Below are positions 35,563 to 44,860 of a DNA stretch of 64,000 bases, one piece after another. The stretch is from Rhodanobacter sp. MP7CTX1. GTDB taxonomy: Bacteria; Pseudomonadota; Gammaproteobacteria; Xanthomonadales; Rhodanobacteraceae. The stretch is from contig NZ_JACHCN010000002.1 of assembly GCF_014205795.1 (NCBI RefSeq), forward strand, positions 248,001-312,000, read 5' to 3'. Position numbers and translations under genes: made by a program. Within the stretch, counting starts at the first letter, position 1, and each line of letters begins with the position of its first letter. Under the pieces are notes generated by a model. It saw only the letters and a list, made by a program, of their open reading frames with translations. It was not told the DNA's origin and made no database searches.

Positions 35563-36924
35563 ATGAAGAAAGCGTTGATCGTCCTGTCCATCGCCAGCTT
35601 GCTGTGCGTATCCGCCGCGCAGGCCGCCACCTCGCGCACCAGCTGGGTGGTGTCGCAGATCTACAACTACAACCACCCCTTTGCCGCGACTGACAGCACC
35701 GATCTGGCCACCAAGATGTCGACCATGGCGGGCGACGCGTTCGACTTCTATCGCGGCACCGATCATATTTTCTACCAGGACATGGCGACTCTGCCGGCAT
35801 CAAGTTATGCCACCACGCAGACCGGCTACACCTGGATCGGCGGTGACGCCCACATCGGCAACTTCGGCGCCTGGCAGGACAGCGGCAGCAACAACGTGTT
35901 CTCGGTGGATGACTTCGACGAAGGCTACCTCGGTCAATATGTCTGGGACCTGCGCCGCCTGGCCACCAGCATGGTGCTGGCCGGCCGCGCCAACGGCGTA
36001 GCCGACAGCGATATCACCACCGCGATCAACACCATGGTGGGCGCCTATGTCAGTGAAATGAACAACTTCAGTGGCAGCAGCGCCGAGCTGAGTTTCCAGC
36101 TCAAGAACGGCAATACTTCCGGCGCGGTGCAGACCACCATCAGCGATTCAAAGAGCGATAGCCGCTCCAGCCTGCTGAGCAAGTACACGCAAGTCACCGG
36201 CGGCTCGCGCAGCTTCCAGACCATCGCGAACACCCTGGTCACAGTCAACAGCACGACCTACAACAACATCGTTGCAGCGATGAACAGCTACATCAGCACC
36301 ATTGCTTCGTCCAAGCAGTACGCCGCCAGCTACTACCAGGTGAAGGACATCCGCCAGAAGCTGGGCTCGGGCGTCGGCAGCCTGGGCAAGCTGCGCTACT
36401 ACATCCTCATCGAAGGTCCCTCCACCTCTACTTCGGACGACGTGATCCTGGAGATCAAGCAGGAGACCACCAGTGCCGTGGCCGAGGTAGACAATGGCCA
36501 GCTGCCCGCCGTCGACTACAACAACAACGAAGCCAACCGCGTCGCCATGACAGCCAAGGCGCAGACCTTGAATGCCGACGTGCTGATCGGCTACGCCACG
36601 ATCAACGGCCTGAACTATTTCTTCCACGAGAAATCCCCGTACGAAGAAGACTTCGATTACACCCAGCTGACCAGCGCCGGCAAATTGAACACCGCTGCCA
36701 CCTACCTGGGCCAGGCACTGGCCTCCGCGCATGCGGTTTCCGATCAGGACTACAACAGCGCCATCGTGCCCTACAGCATCGACAAACAAGTCAGCAATGC
36801 CGTCAGCAGCACCAGCGGACTGGAGTCAGAAATCTCGACGTTCGCCTTCAGCTATGCAGCCCAGGTCAATCTGGACTGGCAGTCCTTCGTCAGCGCTTAC
36901 CAGGCGGGCACGCCGCTTTATTGA
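35563..36924 (+). CDS. Exported DUF2252 protein (kinase-like fold)
   Basis: 453 residues with a signal peptide (1-22, ending AAQAAT). DUF2252 proteins resemble aminoglycoside-phosphotransferase/protein-kinase folds. Here GGDAHIGNFG (His97, Asn100) resembles a catalytic loop and VDDFDEG (116-120) a metal-binding Asp motif, followed by YVWDLRRLATSMVLAG. A Ser/Thr-rich region lies at ~165-235. Most members lack a signal peptide; this one has a clear one, so any ATP-dependent activity in the periplasm would be puzzling. A second, cytoplasmic-type DUF2252 protein is at 54166-55374. Function not established. Confidence 0.85.
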   Translation: MKKALIVLSIASLLCVSAAQAATSRTSWVVSQIYNYNHPFAATDSTDLATKMSTMAGDAFDFYRGTDHIFYQDMATLPASSYATTQTGYTWIGGDAHIGNFGAWQDSGSNNVFSVDDFDEGYLGQYVWDLRRLATSMVLAGRANGVADSDITTAINTMVGAYVSEMNNFSGSSAELSFQLKNGNTSGAVQTTISDSKSDSRSSLLSKYTQVTGGSRSFQTIANTLVTVNSTTYNNIVAAMNSYISTIASSKQYAASYYQVKDIRQKLGSGVGSLGKLRYYILIEGPSTSTSDDVILEIKQETTSAVAEVDNGQLPAVDYNNNEANRVAMTAKAQTLNADVLIGYATINGLNYFFHEKSPYEEDFDYTQLTSAGKLNTAATYLGQALASAHAVSDQDYNSAIVPYSIDKQVSNAVSSTSGLESEISTFAFSYAAQVNLDWQSFVSAYQAGTPLY

Positions 36925-37016
36925 GTATCGGGCAGGGTGCCTGAAGTATTCGCCTCCTGCTCAGAATGATGCTGATCCACGGTTGCGCCGATGGGGTGGC
37001 GCTGTGGATAGCTGAC

Positions 37017-37052
37017 TGCAAATGTCCGCTCTCATGGGAGCGGACATTTGCA
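37017..37052. repeat. Perfect 15-bp inverted repeat
   Basis: TGCAAATGTCCGCTC (37017-37031), 6-nt loop, and the exact complement at 37038-37052. It lies 93 bases after the DUF2252 stop. There is no T run, so termination is uncertain; it may be a mobile-element remnant or a protein-binding palindrome. Confidence 0.7.
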
Positions 37053-37097
37053 TGCCGTCGGTACCATCGCCGATGCCGAGACAGAGGCGACCGTGCC

Positions 37098-37583
37098 GCA
37101 GTGAAAGCAGGGCTCTCCGCGAAAACGTGCGCGGCTGTCTCTCCGTTACCGGTGGTGGTTGTGATCGTCGCCGAGGTCGCGATCGTAAATCCCACCGCTG
37201 TGGGACAAGCCATGACGTTCATCGTCGGCGTGGAACTGGAGCGCGAACGTGCCGACATGCTCGACGCATTTCGAAAGGGCGCACGAGCCGACCCGAACGT
37301 GCAGCAGTGCTACTACGTCACGGGCGAAGCGGACTTCATCCTGATCGTGGTTGCGCGCGACGTGGACGACTTCGAGTCCTTCACCCGACGTCTCTTGTTT
37401 GACAATGCGAACATCCGACGCTTCACCACCAACGTTGTCACGGCCCGTGACAAGGTCGGCAATGCGGCGCCTATCCAGGCGCGGACGAGCCAAACACAAT
37501 CCGCACTCCGTCGTCGGCACCGACGCTTCGCCTGGCTCCTTAAGTGGCCCGGCAGTTTCCCGTCCGATGCGAGTCGCGCCTGA
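37098..37583 (+). pseudogene. Truncated Lrp/AsnC-family regulator
   Basis: From about 37098 the frame resembles the end of a Lrp DNA-binding domain (VKAGLSAKTC, then VAIVNPTAVG). It continues as a good C-terminal RAM/AsnC ligand domain: MTFIVGVELERERADMLDAF, CYYVTGEADFILIVVARDVD, FTTNVVTARDKVGNAAPI. The first half of the helix-turn-helix domain is missing, and the product runs ~35 residues past the normal family end, as after loss of a stop. An ATG at 37212 could instead express a stand-alone RAM domain, but no good ribosome-binding site precedes it. Remnant is the preferred reading. Confidence 0.65.
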
Positions 37584-37793
37584 CGAAGTTTGCCGCAAAC
37601 CAAGCGGCTGGATCAGTCAAAATCGAACCGCGAGGTCGGACTATCGTTGGGACATCCAACGTCCCCGCCCTTAGCTCGTGGCGAACATTGCAGCGTGGGC
37701 CATCGCCGCGCAAGCTAGGGGCGCTGCTTCCACGCCGCCCGTTCCAGAGCCGCGTCAAGTTCGTCCAGCAGTGCCTAGCAAGGAGGATTCGCC

Positions 37794-38108
37794 ATGGGTG
37801 CCGTCGTGATCGTTGGATATAAGCCGAAGCCGGGCAAGGAGAGCGAGCTACTTGCCCTGGTCAGAGAGCACGTGCCGTATCTGCGAAACCTTGGTCTCGC
37901 AACTGACCGGCCGCCCATCGCACTGAAAAGCAAAGATGGGACCATCGTCGAAATATTCGAGTGGTGCGATGGCGCCATCGAGAAGGCACACGGCAACCCG
38001 GCAGTTCACAAGTTATGGGCTGAGTATGCCCAGGTGTGTGACTACGTTCCGCTGATCGGTCTTTCGGAATTCACTGACCTGTTCGCCCAGTTTGCGCCGA
38101 TAGATTAG
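37794..38108 (+). CDS. Small ABM-like (dimeric alpha/beta-barrel) protein
   Basis: 104 residues with an excellent AAGGAGG eight bases before ATG 37794. VVIVGYKPKPGKESELLALV followed by TIVEIFEWCDGAIEKAHG and HKLWAEYAQVCDYVPLIG fit the ferredoxin-like fold of antibiotic-biosynthesis monooxygenase (ABM) or related stress-response dimeric-barrel proteins. No cofactor motif; the exact function is unknown. Single gene, 210 bp of featureless sequence upstream. Confidence 0.7.
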   Translation: MGAVVIVGYKPKPGKESELLALVREHVPYLRNLGLATDRPPIALKSKDGTIVEIFEWCDGAIEKAHGNPAVHKLWAEYAQVCDYVPLIGLSEFTDLFAQFAPID

Positions 38109-38303
38109 TTGCATTTTGGCAAGATCCCGAGGCAGGCCAATAAGTTTGATATCGTCTGCGCTCAACGCGGAGTGGTTGTCCTGGGTGCACCGCCAGCCCA
38201 TCAGCTAGTGGTAATAGTGCTTGATTGGCGCCACGCCGATCTCGTTTAGCTTGAGCCGACGTCTCCGCCACGTTTTTGCCGCTGATGATGCTGGAGAAGT
38301 CCT

Positions 38304-38765
38304 GTGATCACGACTCTGATGATGCTTGCCAGTCTGACGACTCCTCCACTGATGGAGCTGCCTGAAGGCTTTAAGGCCCAGTGCAAATCCGTTAGCGAGG
38401 CTTATGCATATTTACTAGCAGCGCCCACCAAAGACGGCCGACTCCTGAAAGACATTCTTCCCGATGGCGGCTCAAGGATTGACCTGCTGAAAATGGGCGG
38501 TCAGTTCACAATCGATACCACCGGGGCCGATCTAATTGTCAGGGCGCAAAATGGACCGAACTGGAAAATCGTTGTCCTCAAAGAACAACTGGGCAACTTG
38601 GTGATTTTAGTGAGCACCTCAACGTTCGGTGCCTCAACCACGATTTATCACCTTCGCTACCAGAATCATATTGGTGCGATGACCGTGTCCAGAGTCAGTT
38701 ACTACGGCACCGGCGATATCGACGATACGTCCCTAGAGGATTTCCATTGCACGACAACGTTGTGA
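38304..38765 (+). CDS. Hypothetical protein
   Basis: 153 residues from GTG 38304, with GGAG eight bases upstream. The N-terminus is mildly hydrophobic (ITTLMMLASLTTPPLM) and could be a weak signal sequence. The rest is a mixed alpha/beta chain (IVVLKEQLGNLVILVSTSTF, IYHLRYQN). Two Cys. No family recognised. Codon use is less GC-biased than in core genes, suggesting acquired DNA. It lies alone between 195 bp and 207 bp of sequence with no visible feature. Confidence 0.55.
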   Translation: MITTLMMLASLTTPPLMELPEGFKAQCKSVSEAYAYLLAAPTKDGRLLKDILPDGGSRIDLLKMGGQFTIDTTGADLIVRAQNGPNWKIVVLKEQLGNLVILVSTSTFGASTTIYHLRYQNHIGAMTVSRVSYYGTGDIDDTSLEDFHCTTTL

Positions 38766-38972
38766 TGCCTCTACGACCCACGTTGAATACGATCATGTGC
38801 CACCTCAAAGTGTGTGGACACCAGCGGTTAGAACGATTTTTCCATAAGCATCGACCGGCAGAGGTCGCCGGCACATGCGGGGACATCCTTAGCCTCTGAC
38901 AGAGGCTTGTCCGAGTCAGGGTCCGACACCCATGCTTCGCGAACATGGCGGCTGTGGTTCGCGTAGGGACTT

Positions 38973-39863
38973 TCAAGAACCAGCGTATTCCCCGCGCTTC
39001 CGCCCGATCTCATCCAGTTCAGCAAGAACGTCTTCCGCAAGCACTAGCTCCCCTGCCGCCAAATTTTCCTGCAGGTGCTTGAGTGACGATGTGCCGGGGA
39101 TGAGAAGAATGTTGGGTGCGCGCGCGAGCAGCCAAGCGAGGGCAACCTGCATCGGCGTCGCATCGAGTCTTTGCGCGACCGAGGACAAGATCCCTGACTG
39201 AAGCGGCGTAAAGCCGCCGAGCGGAAAGAAGGGAACGTAGGCGATGCCCTTTTGGCCGAGCTCATCAATGAGCGCGTCGTCATCGCGATGCACGAGGTTG
39301 TAGTGGTTCTGCACACAGACGACGTTGGCGATGCGCTGCGCTTCCGTCACTTGAGTCGCGGTGATGTTGCTCAGGCCAAGGTGCTTTATCAGACCTTGCT
39401 GCTGCAGCTCGGCCAATGCGGTGAACTGCTCCTCGATGGATCCTTCGCTGGGCTCGTGAACATTGCCCATGATGCGCAGGTTCACGACATCCAGCACATC
39501 CACGCCAAGGTTGCGCAGATTGTCATGCACCGCGCGCGTCAGCTCGGCGGGGCTCTGTGCCGCATTCCATGACGCGTCGGCTCCGCGTGTGGCGCCAACC
39601 TTGGTCACGATCACCAGATTCTGCGCATAGGGATGCAGTGCTTCACGGATGAGCTGGTTGGTGACGTGGGGTCCGTAGAAGTCGCTGGTGTCGATGTGAT
39701 CCACGCCAGACGCCAACGCCTCACGGAGCACCGCAAGCGCGGTGTCGCGGTCTTTCGGCGGTCCGAATACGCCGGGACCCGCCAGCTGCATGGCGCCGTA
39801 GCCCATCCGGGTCACCTTGCGGTCACCCAACGAGAAAGTCCCCGATTTCATAAGGTTGGTCAT
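38973..39863 (-). CDS. Aldo/keto reductase
   Basis: 296-residue NADPH-dependent TIM-barrel oxidoreductase. Catalytic tetrad visible: Asp in DHIDTSDFYGP with Tyr four residues later, Lys in LVIVTKVGAT; the usual His position reads NLRIMGN, so it is replaced, as in some AKR subfamilies. C-terminal NADP-binding segment IPGTSSLKHLQENLAA. ATG 39863 has GGAG five bases upstream. Divergent from a LysR-type regulator, which probably controls it. Substrate unknown. Confidence 0.88.
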   Translation of the reverse strand: MTNLMKSGTFSLGDRKVTRMGYGAMQLAGPGVFGPPKDRDTALAVLREALASGVDHIDTSDFYGPHVTNQLIREALHPYAQNLVIVTKVGATRGADASWNAAQSPAELTRAVHDNLRNLGVDVLDVVNLRIMGNVHEPSEGSIEEQFTALAELQQQGLIKHLGLSNITATQVTEAQRIANVVCVQNHYNLVHRDDDALIDELGQKGIAYVPFFPLGGFTPLQSGILSSVAQRLDATPMQVALAWLLARAPNILLIPGTSSLKHLQENLAAGELVLAEDVLAELDEIGRKRGEYAGS

Positions 39864-39972
39864 GTTGGCTCCAGGAAAGGTGCGGCCGAGATAGGCACCG
39901 CACGACTATAGGCGTTGACCGATTGCACGATAATCCGGCTAAATCAGCACGGGTTGTGCGGAAAACCGAACA

Positions 39973-40869
39973 ATGGCGACAGATCTACAGGATCTCTTTG
40001 CGTTCCTGGCGGTAGTGCAGGCGGGAGGCTTCCGCGAAGGGGCTCGCGCAAGCGGCACCTCCGCCTCGAGGCTGAGTGAGTCTGTGCGGCGCCTGGAAAC
40101 GCGACTCGGCGTGCGGCTACTCAACCGCACGACCCGCAGTGTCTTGCCGACCGAGGCGGGGGCTCGCCTGGCCGAACGGCTCGTGCCCGCTCTCGGTGAA
40201 GTGGAATCTGCGCTGGACGTCGTCAACAGTTTCCGAGACCGCCCGACGGGAACGCTCCGACTGAACGTACCGGCCAACGTCGCCCGCATCGTGCTTCCTT
40301 CGATCGTCACGCCGTTCCTCAAGACCTACCCCGAGATCAAACTTGAAGTGATCGTGGAGGACAGCTTCGTCGACATGCTCGCGGCGGGCTGCGACGCCGG
40401 CATCCGCTACGACGAGCGGCTTGAGCAGGACATGATCGCTGTGCCGATCGGCCCGCGCTTTCAGCGCTTCGCGACTGCCGCGTCACCGGAATATCTCAAT
40501 GCCCGAGGTCGGCCAGAACACCCGCGCGACCTGCTCACTCATGCCTGTCTGCGCGGACAGTTTGCGGGCGGCGCGATTCCCACGTGGGAGTTCGAACGCG
40601 ACGGAGAGATCGTGCGGGTTGATCCTTCGGGCCCACTGATGGTCCGCCTGGGCGCCGCCGTAGATCTGGTCGTTGAGGCGGCCGTGGGTGGCCTGGGCGT
40701 GGTCCATTTGTTCGAGGACTGGTTGCGTCCTCACCTCGACAGTGGGACGCTCGAGCCGTTGCTGGAGCCGTGGTGGCAGACGTTTACCGGACCGTTTCTC
40801 TACTATTCCGGACGCCGCCATCTGCCTGCGCCGCTGCGCGCGTTTGTCGATTTCATCAGAGCGCGGTGA
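39973..40869 (+). CDS. LysR-family transcriptional regulator
   Basis: 298 residues. N-terminal winged helix-turn-helix DLFAFLAVVQAGGFREGARA with SASRLSESVRRLETRLGVRL, then a type-2 periplasmic-binding effector domain (GTLRLNVPANVARIVLPSIV, YPEIKLEVIVEDSFVDMLAA). Belongs to the large group resembling AaeR/DmlR regulators. Divergent from the aldo/keto reductase gene with 109 bp between; regulation of that gene is inferred. Confidence 0.9.
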   Translation: MATDLQDLFAFLAVVQAGGFREGARASGTSASRLSESVRRLETRLGVRLLNRTTRSVLPTEAGARLAERLVPALGEVESALDVVNSFRDRPTGTLRLNVPANVARIVLPSIVTPFLKTYPEIKLEVIVEDSFVDMLAAGCDAGIRYDERLEQDMIAVPIGPRFQRFATAASPEYLNARGRPEHPRDLLTHACLRGQFAGGAIPTWEFERDGEIVRVDPSGPLMVRLGAAVDLVVEAAVGGLGVVHLFEDWLRPHLDSGTLEPLLEPWWQTFTGPFLYYSGRRHLPAPLRAFVDFIRAR

Positions 40870-40956
40870 GCTCGGCCGTCGGAGGCTGGACCTCAATAGC
40901 CAGGTCAGCAACCCCTAGGATGTCAGCGAAACACTTTCGTGCTGGAGGACTGAGCC

Positions 40957-41373
40957 ATGAACGTGATGTCTGCCTTGTTGGGCGGGGTCGTTGGAGGCGT
41001 TGTCTCCATCTTTACCGGGTATCTGTTCATGGGCGCGCTGTTCCATCGCTTCCAGGCGCTCACGCCGAATACATGGCGGCCGGAGGGCGCAAAGCAGTAC
41101 GCGCTTTCAAGTGTATTTATCATCTTGGGTAGCGTTGGCCTGGGCTTGCTCTTCGCGCTTACGGGTGGGGTCACTGCCGCGCATGGCCGTGCCTGGTGGT
41201 TGCAGGGGCTCGCCTTTGGTTCGCTGTGCTGGGTCGCCTTGCCGCTGCCTTCCTTGCTGTCGATGGCGCTGTTCGTCAATTTCCATCGCGGCTTTGTGCT
41301 TGGCGTACTACTCGACAGTTTCGTGGCCTGCGCGGTGACGAGTGTCGTTGTGGCCTGGTTTATCGTTCGCTAG
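40957..41373 (+). CDS. Small integral membrane protein
   Basis: 138 residues with GGAGG ten bases before ATG 40957. Four predicted membrane segments (about residues 7-30, 48-70, 78-103 and 110-135). Conserved-looking WRPEGAKQYALSS lies in the first loop. Resembles the DUF1761-type group of four-helix proteins, but assignment is weak. No functional context; convergent with kdpE. Confidence 0.65.
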   Translation: MNVMSALLGGVVGGVVSIFTGYLFMGALFHRFQALTPNTWRPEGAKQYALSSVFIILGSVGLGLLFALTGGVTAAHGRAWWLQGLAFGSLCWVALPLPSLLSMALFVNFHRGFVLGVLLDSFVACAVTSVVVAWFIVR

Positions 41374-41423
41374 CTTGTTGCCCGCATCGCGCCGAAGGCT
41401 TCCGGTCGAGAGCGGTCGCGATT

Positions 41424-42116
41424 TCAACTCCCGCCGAGAAAGCGGTAGCCCACGCCGGGTTCTGTCTTCAGCCAGCGTGGCGCAGCGGGATCGTCGCCGA
41501 GCTTCTGCCGCAGCTTGCCCAGCACGATGCGCAGATACTGGCTGTCGCTGGTGTGGGTTGGGCCCCACACTTCACGCAGCAGTTGTTGCTGGGTGACCAC
41601 ACGGCCGGCGTGGCGCAGCAGCATGGCCAGCACCGCGTATTCCTTGCGGGTCAGCGCGAGCGGCGCGCCTTCCAGCGTTACTTCGCGCCGTGCCAGGTCC
41701 ACCACGAGATGGCCGTCGTCGTAACGCGGCAACAGCTCCGGTTCGTCCGGCCGGTTGCGCAACAGAACGCGCAAGCGCGCCATCAGCTCCTGGATCCCGA
41801 ACGGCTTGGTCACGTAGTCGTTCGCGCCGTGATCGAGCGCACGCACTTTTTCGCTCTCGGCGTCGCGCACCGACAGCATCAGCACCGGCACCTGGCTCCA
41901 CTGGCGCAACTCGGCCAGCACCGCATGGCCTTCCATGTCGGGCAAGCCGATATCGAGAATCACCAGATCCGGCGTACGCGTCGCCGCCAGCGCCAGACCC
42001 TCGGTGGCCGTGGCGGCCAGCAGCACCTCGTAGCCCTCGGCCCGCAAGCCGATGTCGAGAAAGCGGCGGATCTGCGCCTCGTCGTCGATCACCAGCACGC
42101 GAGGGGATGAGTTCAT
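41424..42116 (-). CDS. kdpE: KdpE response regulator
   Basis: OmpR-family regulator that activates kdpFABC when phosphorylated by KdpD. 230 residues from ATG 42116; an upstream ATG at 42140 overlapping kdpD is less likely. Receiver acidic residues Asp11/Asp12 and acceptor Asp55 (LVILDIGLPD). C-terminal winged helix with LTRKEYAVLAMLLRHAG and the recognition region QYLRIVLGKLRQKLG. Last gene of the kdp cluster, 10 bp after kdpD. Confidence 0.95.
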   Translation of the reverse strand: MNSSPRVLVIDDEAQIRRFLDIGLRAEGYEVLLAATATEGLALAATRTPDLVILDIGLPDMEGHAVLAELRQWSQVPVLMLSVRDAESEKVRALDHGANDYVTKPFGIQELMARLRVLLRNRPDEPELLPRYDDGHLVVDLARREVTLEGAPLALTRKEYAVLAMLLRHAGRVVTQQQLLREVWGPTHTSDSQYLRIVLGKLRQKLGDDPAAPRWLKTEPGVGYRFLGGS

Positions 42117-42126
42117 GGCTATTTGA

Positions 42127-44802
42127 TCAAGGTGGGGCATCGGGCGGTGCCGGCAATGGCAGGGTAATACGAATCGTGGTGCCGCCGCCGTCGCGCGGCA
42201 AAGCTTCCACGCTGCCGCCGTGCGCCCCGATCATGCCGCGGCAGATCGCCAGGCCCAAGCCGGTGCCCTGTGTCGCGCGATCGCCGCGCGATACGGAATA
42301 GAACATGTCGAAGATCAGCGCCCGTTCCGCCTCCGGAATGCCGGGACCGCGATCGCTGACGTCGATCAGCAACTTCCCGTCACTGCTGTGCACGATCACC
42401 TGCACCGCCTCATCGGCTGGCGTGAAGCGTGCTGCGTTCTCCAGGATATTGAACAGCGCCTGCTCGATCAGCGCCGGATGCACGAACAGCAGCACGGTGT
42501 CGTGCGGCAATGACGTCTCCACCCGCAGCGAGGGAAACAGCTTGCGCAAACGATTGACCGCGGCGACCACGATTTCGGTTGCATCGGTCCAGTCGCGATC
42601 CAGCTTGAGTGTGCCGTGGCCCAGCCGCGTCATGTCGAGCAGGTTTTGAATATAGCGATCCAGCCGCTGGCCTTCGCCGAGAATCGCCTCCAGCAACTCG
42701 CGGCGCTCGCCCGCGGGCAGCTGGTCGCCATAGCTTGCCAGGGTGCCGGCCGAACCGATCATCGAGGCCAGTGGCGAACGCAGGTCGTGCGATACCGAGG
42801 ACAACAGGGCATTGCGCAAGCGTTCGGTTTCACCCTGGACACGGGCGCCTTCCAGTTCGTCGCCGAGTCTGGCGCGTTCCAGCGCCTGGCCAATATCCTG
42901 CACCATCGCCAGGGCGAGGCTGCGCTGGTCAGGATCAGGCTCACTGTTGCCTTTGGGGAACCGCAAGGCAGCCACGCCGCGTCGGTTTTCCTCGTTACCG
43001 AAGGGCAAGGTCCAGCACGGCGCGGCATTGAGCGTGTCGGTGTAACGGCCGGCCTGCTCCGCGTGTCGTTCACACCAGTCGGCTGCCGCCAGATCCTGCG
43101 TCAGGAGTGCCATCTCGCGTGGCACGGCGGCGGCAACCTGCAGGTTGCCGTCGGCGGCACGGGCGAGAATTGCCACCTCGCAGCGCAAGGCCTGCGCCAG
43201 TGCATCGGCACCCACTTTGCGGATACCGTCGGCGTCGGTGCTGGTGGCCAGCCGTTGGCCCAGCGCAAGCAAGGCGCGCGTATATACGTGAGCCGCACGC
43301 AGCGACTCGACCTGACTGGCCAACCGGGTCGCCAGACGGCTGCAGACCAGGGCGGCGATCAGGAACAGGCTGACCGCCAGCACATCGTCAAAGTTCGCGA
43401 TCTCCAGCGTGTAGCGCGGTGGCGCGAAGAAGAAGTTGTAGCCAAGGAAACACAAGATGGCCGTATAGACGGCCACCGCCATGCGCGTGCGAACCGCCAC
43501 GACCAGCACCGCGGTGAGGAAGATCAGCGACAGGTTCGCCACCGACAGGTAGCGGTCGGCAACAAACGACAACGCGAACGCGACCAGCGTGGCAAGGGTG
43601 GCGTAGATGTACTCACCGCGGCGCCCTACCCCACCCGGCATGCCAACCAGACGCAACTTGCGTCGCGCCTGCGCGCGCTCGGTCGGCGTGGCGATGATGG
43701 TCAATTCGAGATGCGCGCCGCGCCGCAGCAGGAGCTGGGTCAGCGAGCGACCCAGCATGCGCGCCACCACGCGTTCGCGGGTACGGCCGAGAATGATCTG
43801 GCCGACTCCTTCGCGATCGGCATGCGCGATCAGCTCATCGGCGATCGCATGGCCGCGCAGGACCACGGTGTCACCGCCAAGTCGCCGCGCCAGCCGCATG
43901 GCGCTCTCCAGTCGCTCGCGGCGGGCCTTGTCGAGGGTTGATCCGGTGTCGACAAACGCGACGCTCCACGGTGCACCACGGCGTTCGGCGATGCGCCGGG
44001 CCACGCGCACCAGGTATTCACTTTGCGCCTGGCCGTCGATCGCGGCCAGCACGCGTCGGCGCACCGGCATCGCACCGCCGCGCGCCAGCATGTGCTCGCG
44101 CAGGTCGCTGTCGACGTGGCCGGCGATGGTGTCCACCGCCAGCTCGCGCAGCGCTGCCAGATTGGTGGGTGAGAAGAACGCGTCCAGTGCCGCCGCCGCG
44201 GTCTCCGGCACATAGACCTTGCCCTGCTTGAGCCGCGCGATCAGCTCGCGCGGCGGCAGGTCGATCAGCACGATGTCCCGCGCTCGATCGAGGAAGGCAT
44301 CGGGCACCGTCTCCCGCACGGTGACCCCGGTGATCCGTCGCACCTGGTCGTTGAGGCTCTCCAAGTGCTGCACGTTGAGTGCGGTATACACCTCGATGCC
44401 GGCATCGAGCAGCTCGGCGATGTCCTGCCAGCGCCGCTCGTGGCGGCCGCCTGGCAGGTTGCGATGGGCCAGCTCGTCGACCAGCAGCATGGCCGGCTTG
44501 CGCACCAGCGCAGCGTCCAGATCGAACTCGCTGAAGTCACGACCGCGGTAGTTCACCGACCGGCGCGGCAGTTGCTCCAGCCCGTCCAGTAGTGCCGCGG
44601 TCTCCGAGCGGCCATGGGTCTCGACCAGCCCCACTACCACGTCCACGCCTTGACGCTTCAGTTCGCGCGCAGCCGACAACATCGCGTAGGTCTTCCCGAC
44701 GCCGGGAGCGGCGCCGAGAAAGACCTTCAACCGATGGTTACGCTCGTCGCGTTCCGTGCTCAGCAAGGCATCGGCACGTGCTTCTCGGGAGGGTTCGCTC
44801 AT
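42127..44802 (-). CDS. kdpD: KdpD sensor histidine kinase
   Basis: 891-residue potassium-responsive kinase/phosphatase. N-terminal KdpD domain with Walker A GAAPGVGKT (30-38) and Walker B-like AMLLVDELAHRN, then a universal-stress-like domain, four closely spaced membrane segments (about 390-490), a GAF-like domain, HisKA (SVSHDLRSPLASMIGS) and HATPase (DRGPGIPEAERALIF, GTGLGLAICRGMIGAHGG). Known to respond to low potassium and to second messengers. Follows kdpC by 58 bp. Confidence 0.96.
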   Translation of the reverse strand: MSEPSREARADALLSTERDERNHRLKVFLGAAPGVGKTYAMLSAARELKRQGVDVVVGLVETHGRSETAALLDGLEQLPRRSVNYRGRDFSEFDLDAALVRKPAMLLVDELAHRNLPGGRHERRWQDIAELLDAGIEVYTALNVQHLESLNDQVRRITGVTVRETVPDAFLDRARDIVLIDLPPRELIARLKQGKVYVPETAAAALDAFFSPTNLAALRELAVDTIAGHVDSDLREHMLARGGAMPVRRRVLAAIDGQAQSEYLVRVARRIAERRGAPWSVAFVDTGSTLDKARRERLESAMRLARRLGGDTVVLRGHAIADELIAHADREGVGQIILGRTRERVVARMLGRSLTQLLLRRGAHLELTIIATPTERAQARRKLRLVGMPGGVGRRGEYIYATLATLVAFALSFVADRYLSVANLSLIFLTAVLVVAVRTRMAVAVYTAILCFLGYNFFFAPPRYTLEIANFDDVLAVSLFLIAALVCSRLATRLASQVESLRAAHVYTRALLALGQRLATSTDADGIRKVGADALAQALRCEVAILARAADGNLQVAAAVPREMALLTQDLAAADWCERHAEQAGRYTDTLNAAPCWTLPFGNEENRRGVAALRFPKGNSEPDPDQRSLALAMVQDIGQALERARLGDELEGARVQGETERLRNALLSSVSHDLRSPLASMIGSAGTLASYGDQLPAGERRELLEAILGEGQRLDRYIQNLLDMTRLGHGTLKLDRDWTDATEIVVAAVNRLRKLFPSLRVETSLPHDTVLLFVHPALIEQALFNILENAARFTPADEAVQVIVHSSDGKLLIDVSDRGPGIPEAERALIFDMFYSVSRGDRATQGTGLGLAICRGMIGAHGGSVEALPRDGGGTTIRITLPLPAPPDAPP

Positions 44803-44860
44803 GCGGGGTCGCCGATGGGGATCGCGGATGGATGGTAGCTCGGCACCTTACCGCCAAAGT

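Noticed and set aside
42616..43941. 441-codon plus-strand frame opposite kdpD
   Set aside because: Antisense shadow. Low-complexity, Gln/Arg/His-rich product, while kdpD is complete on the other strand.
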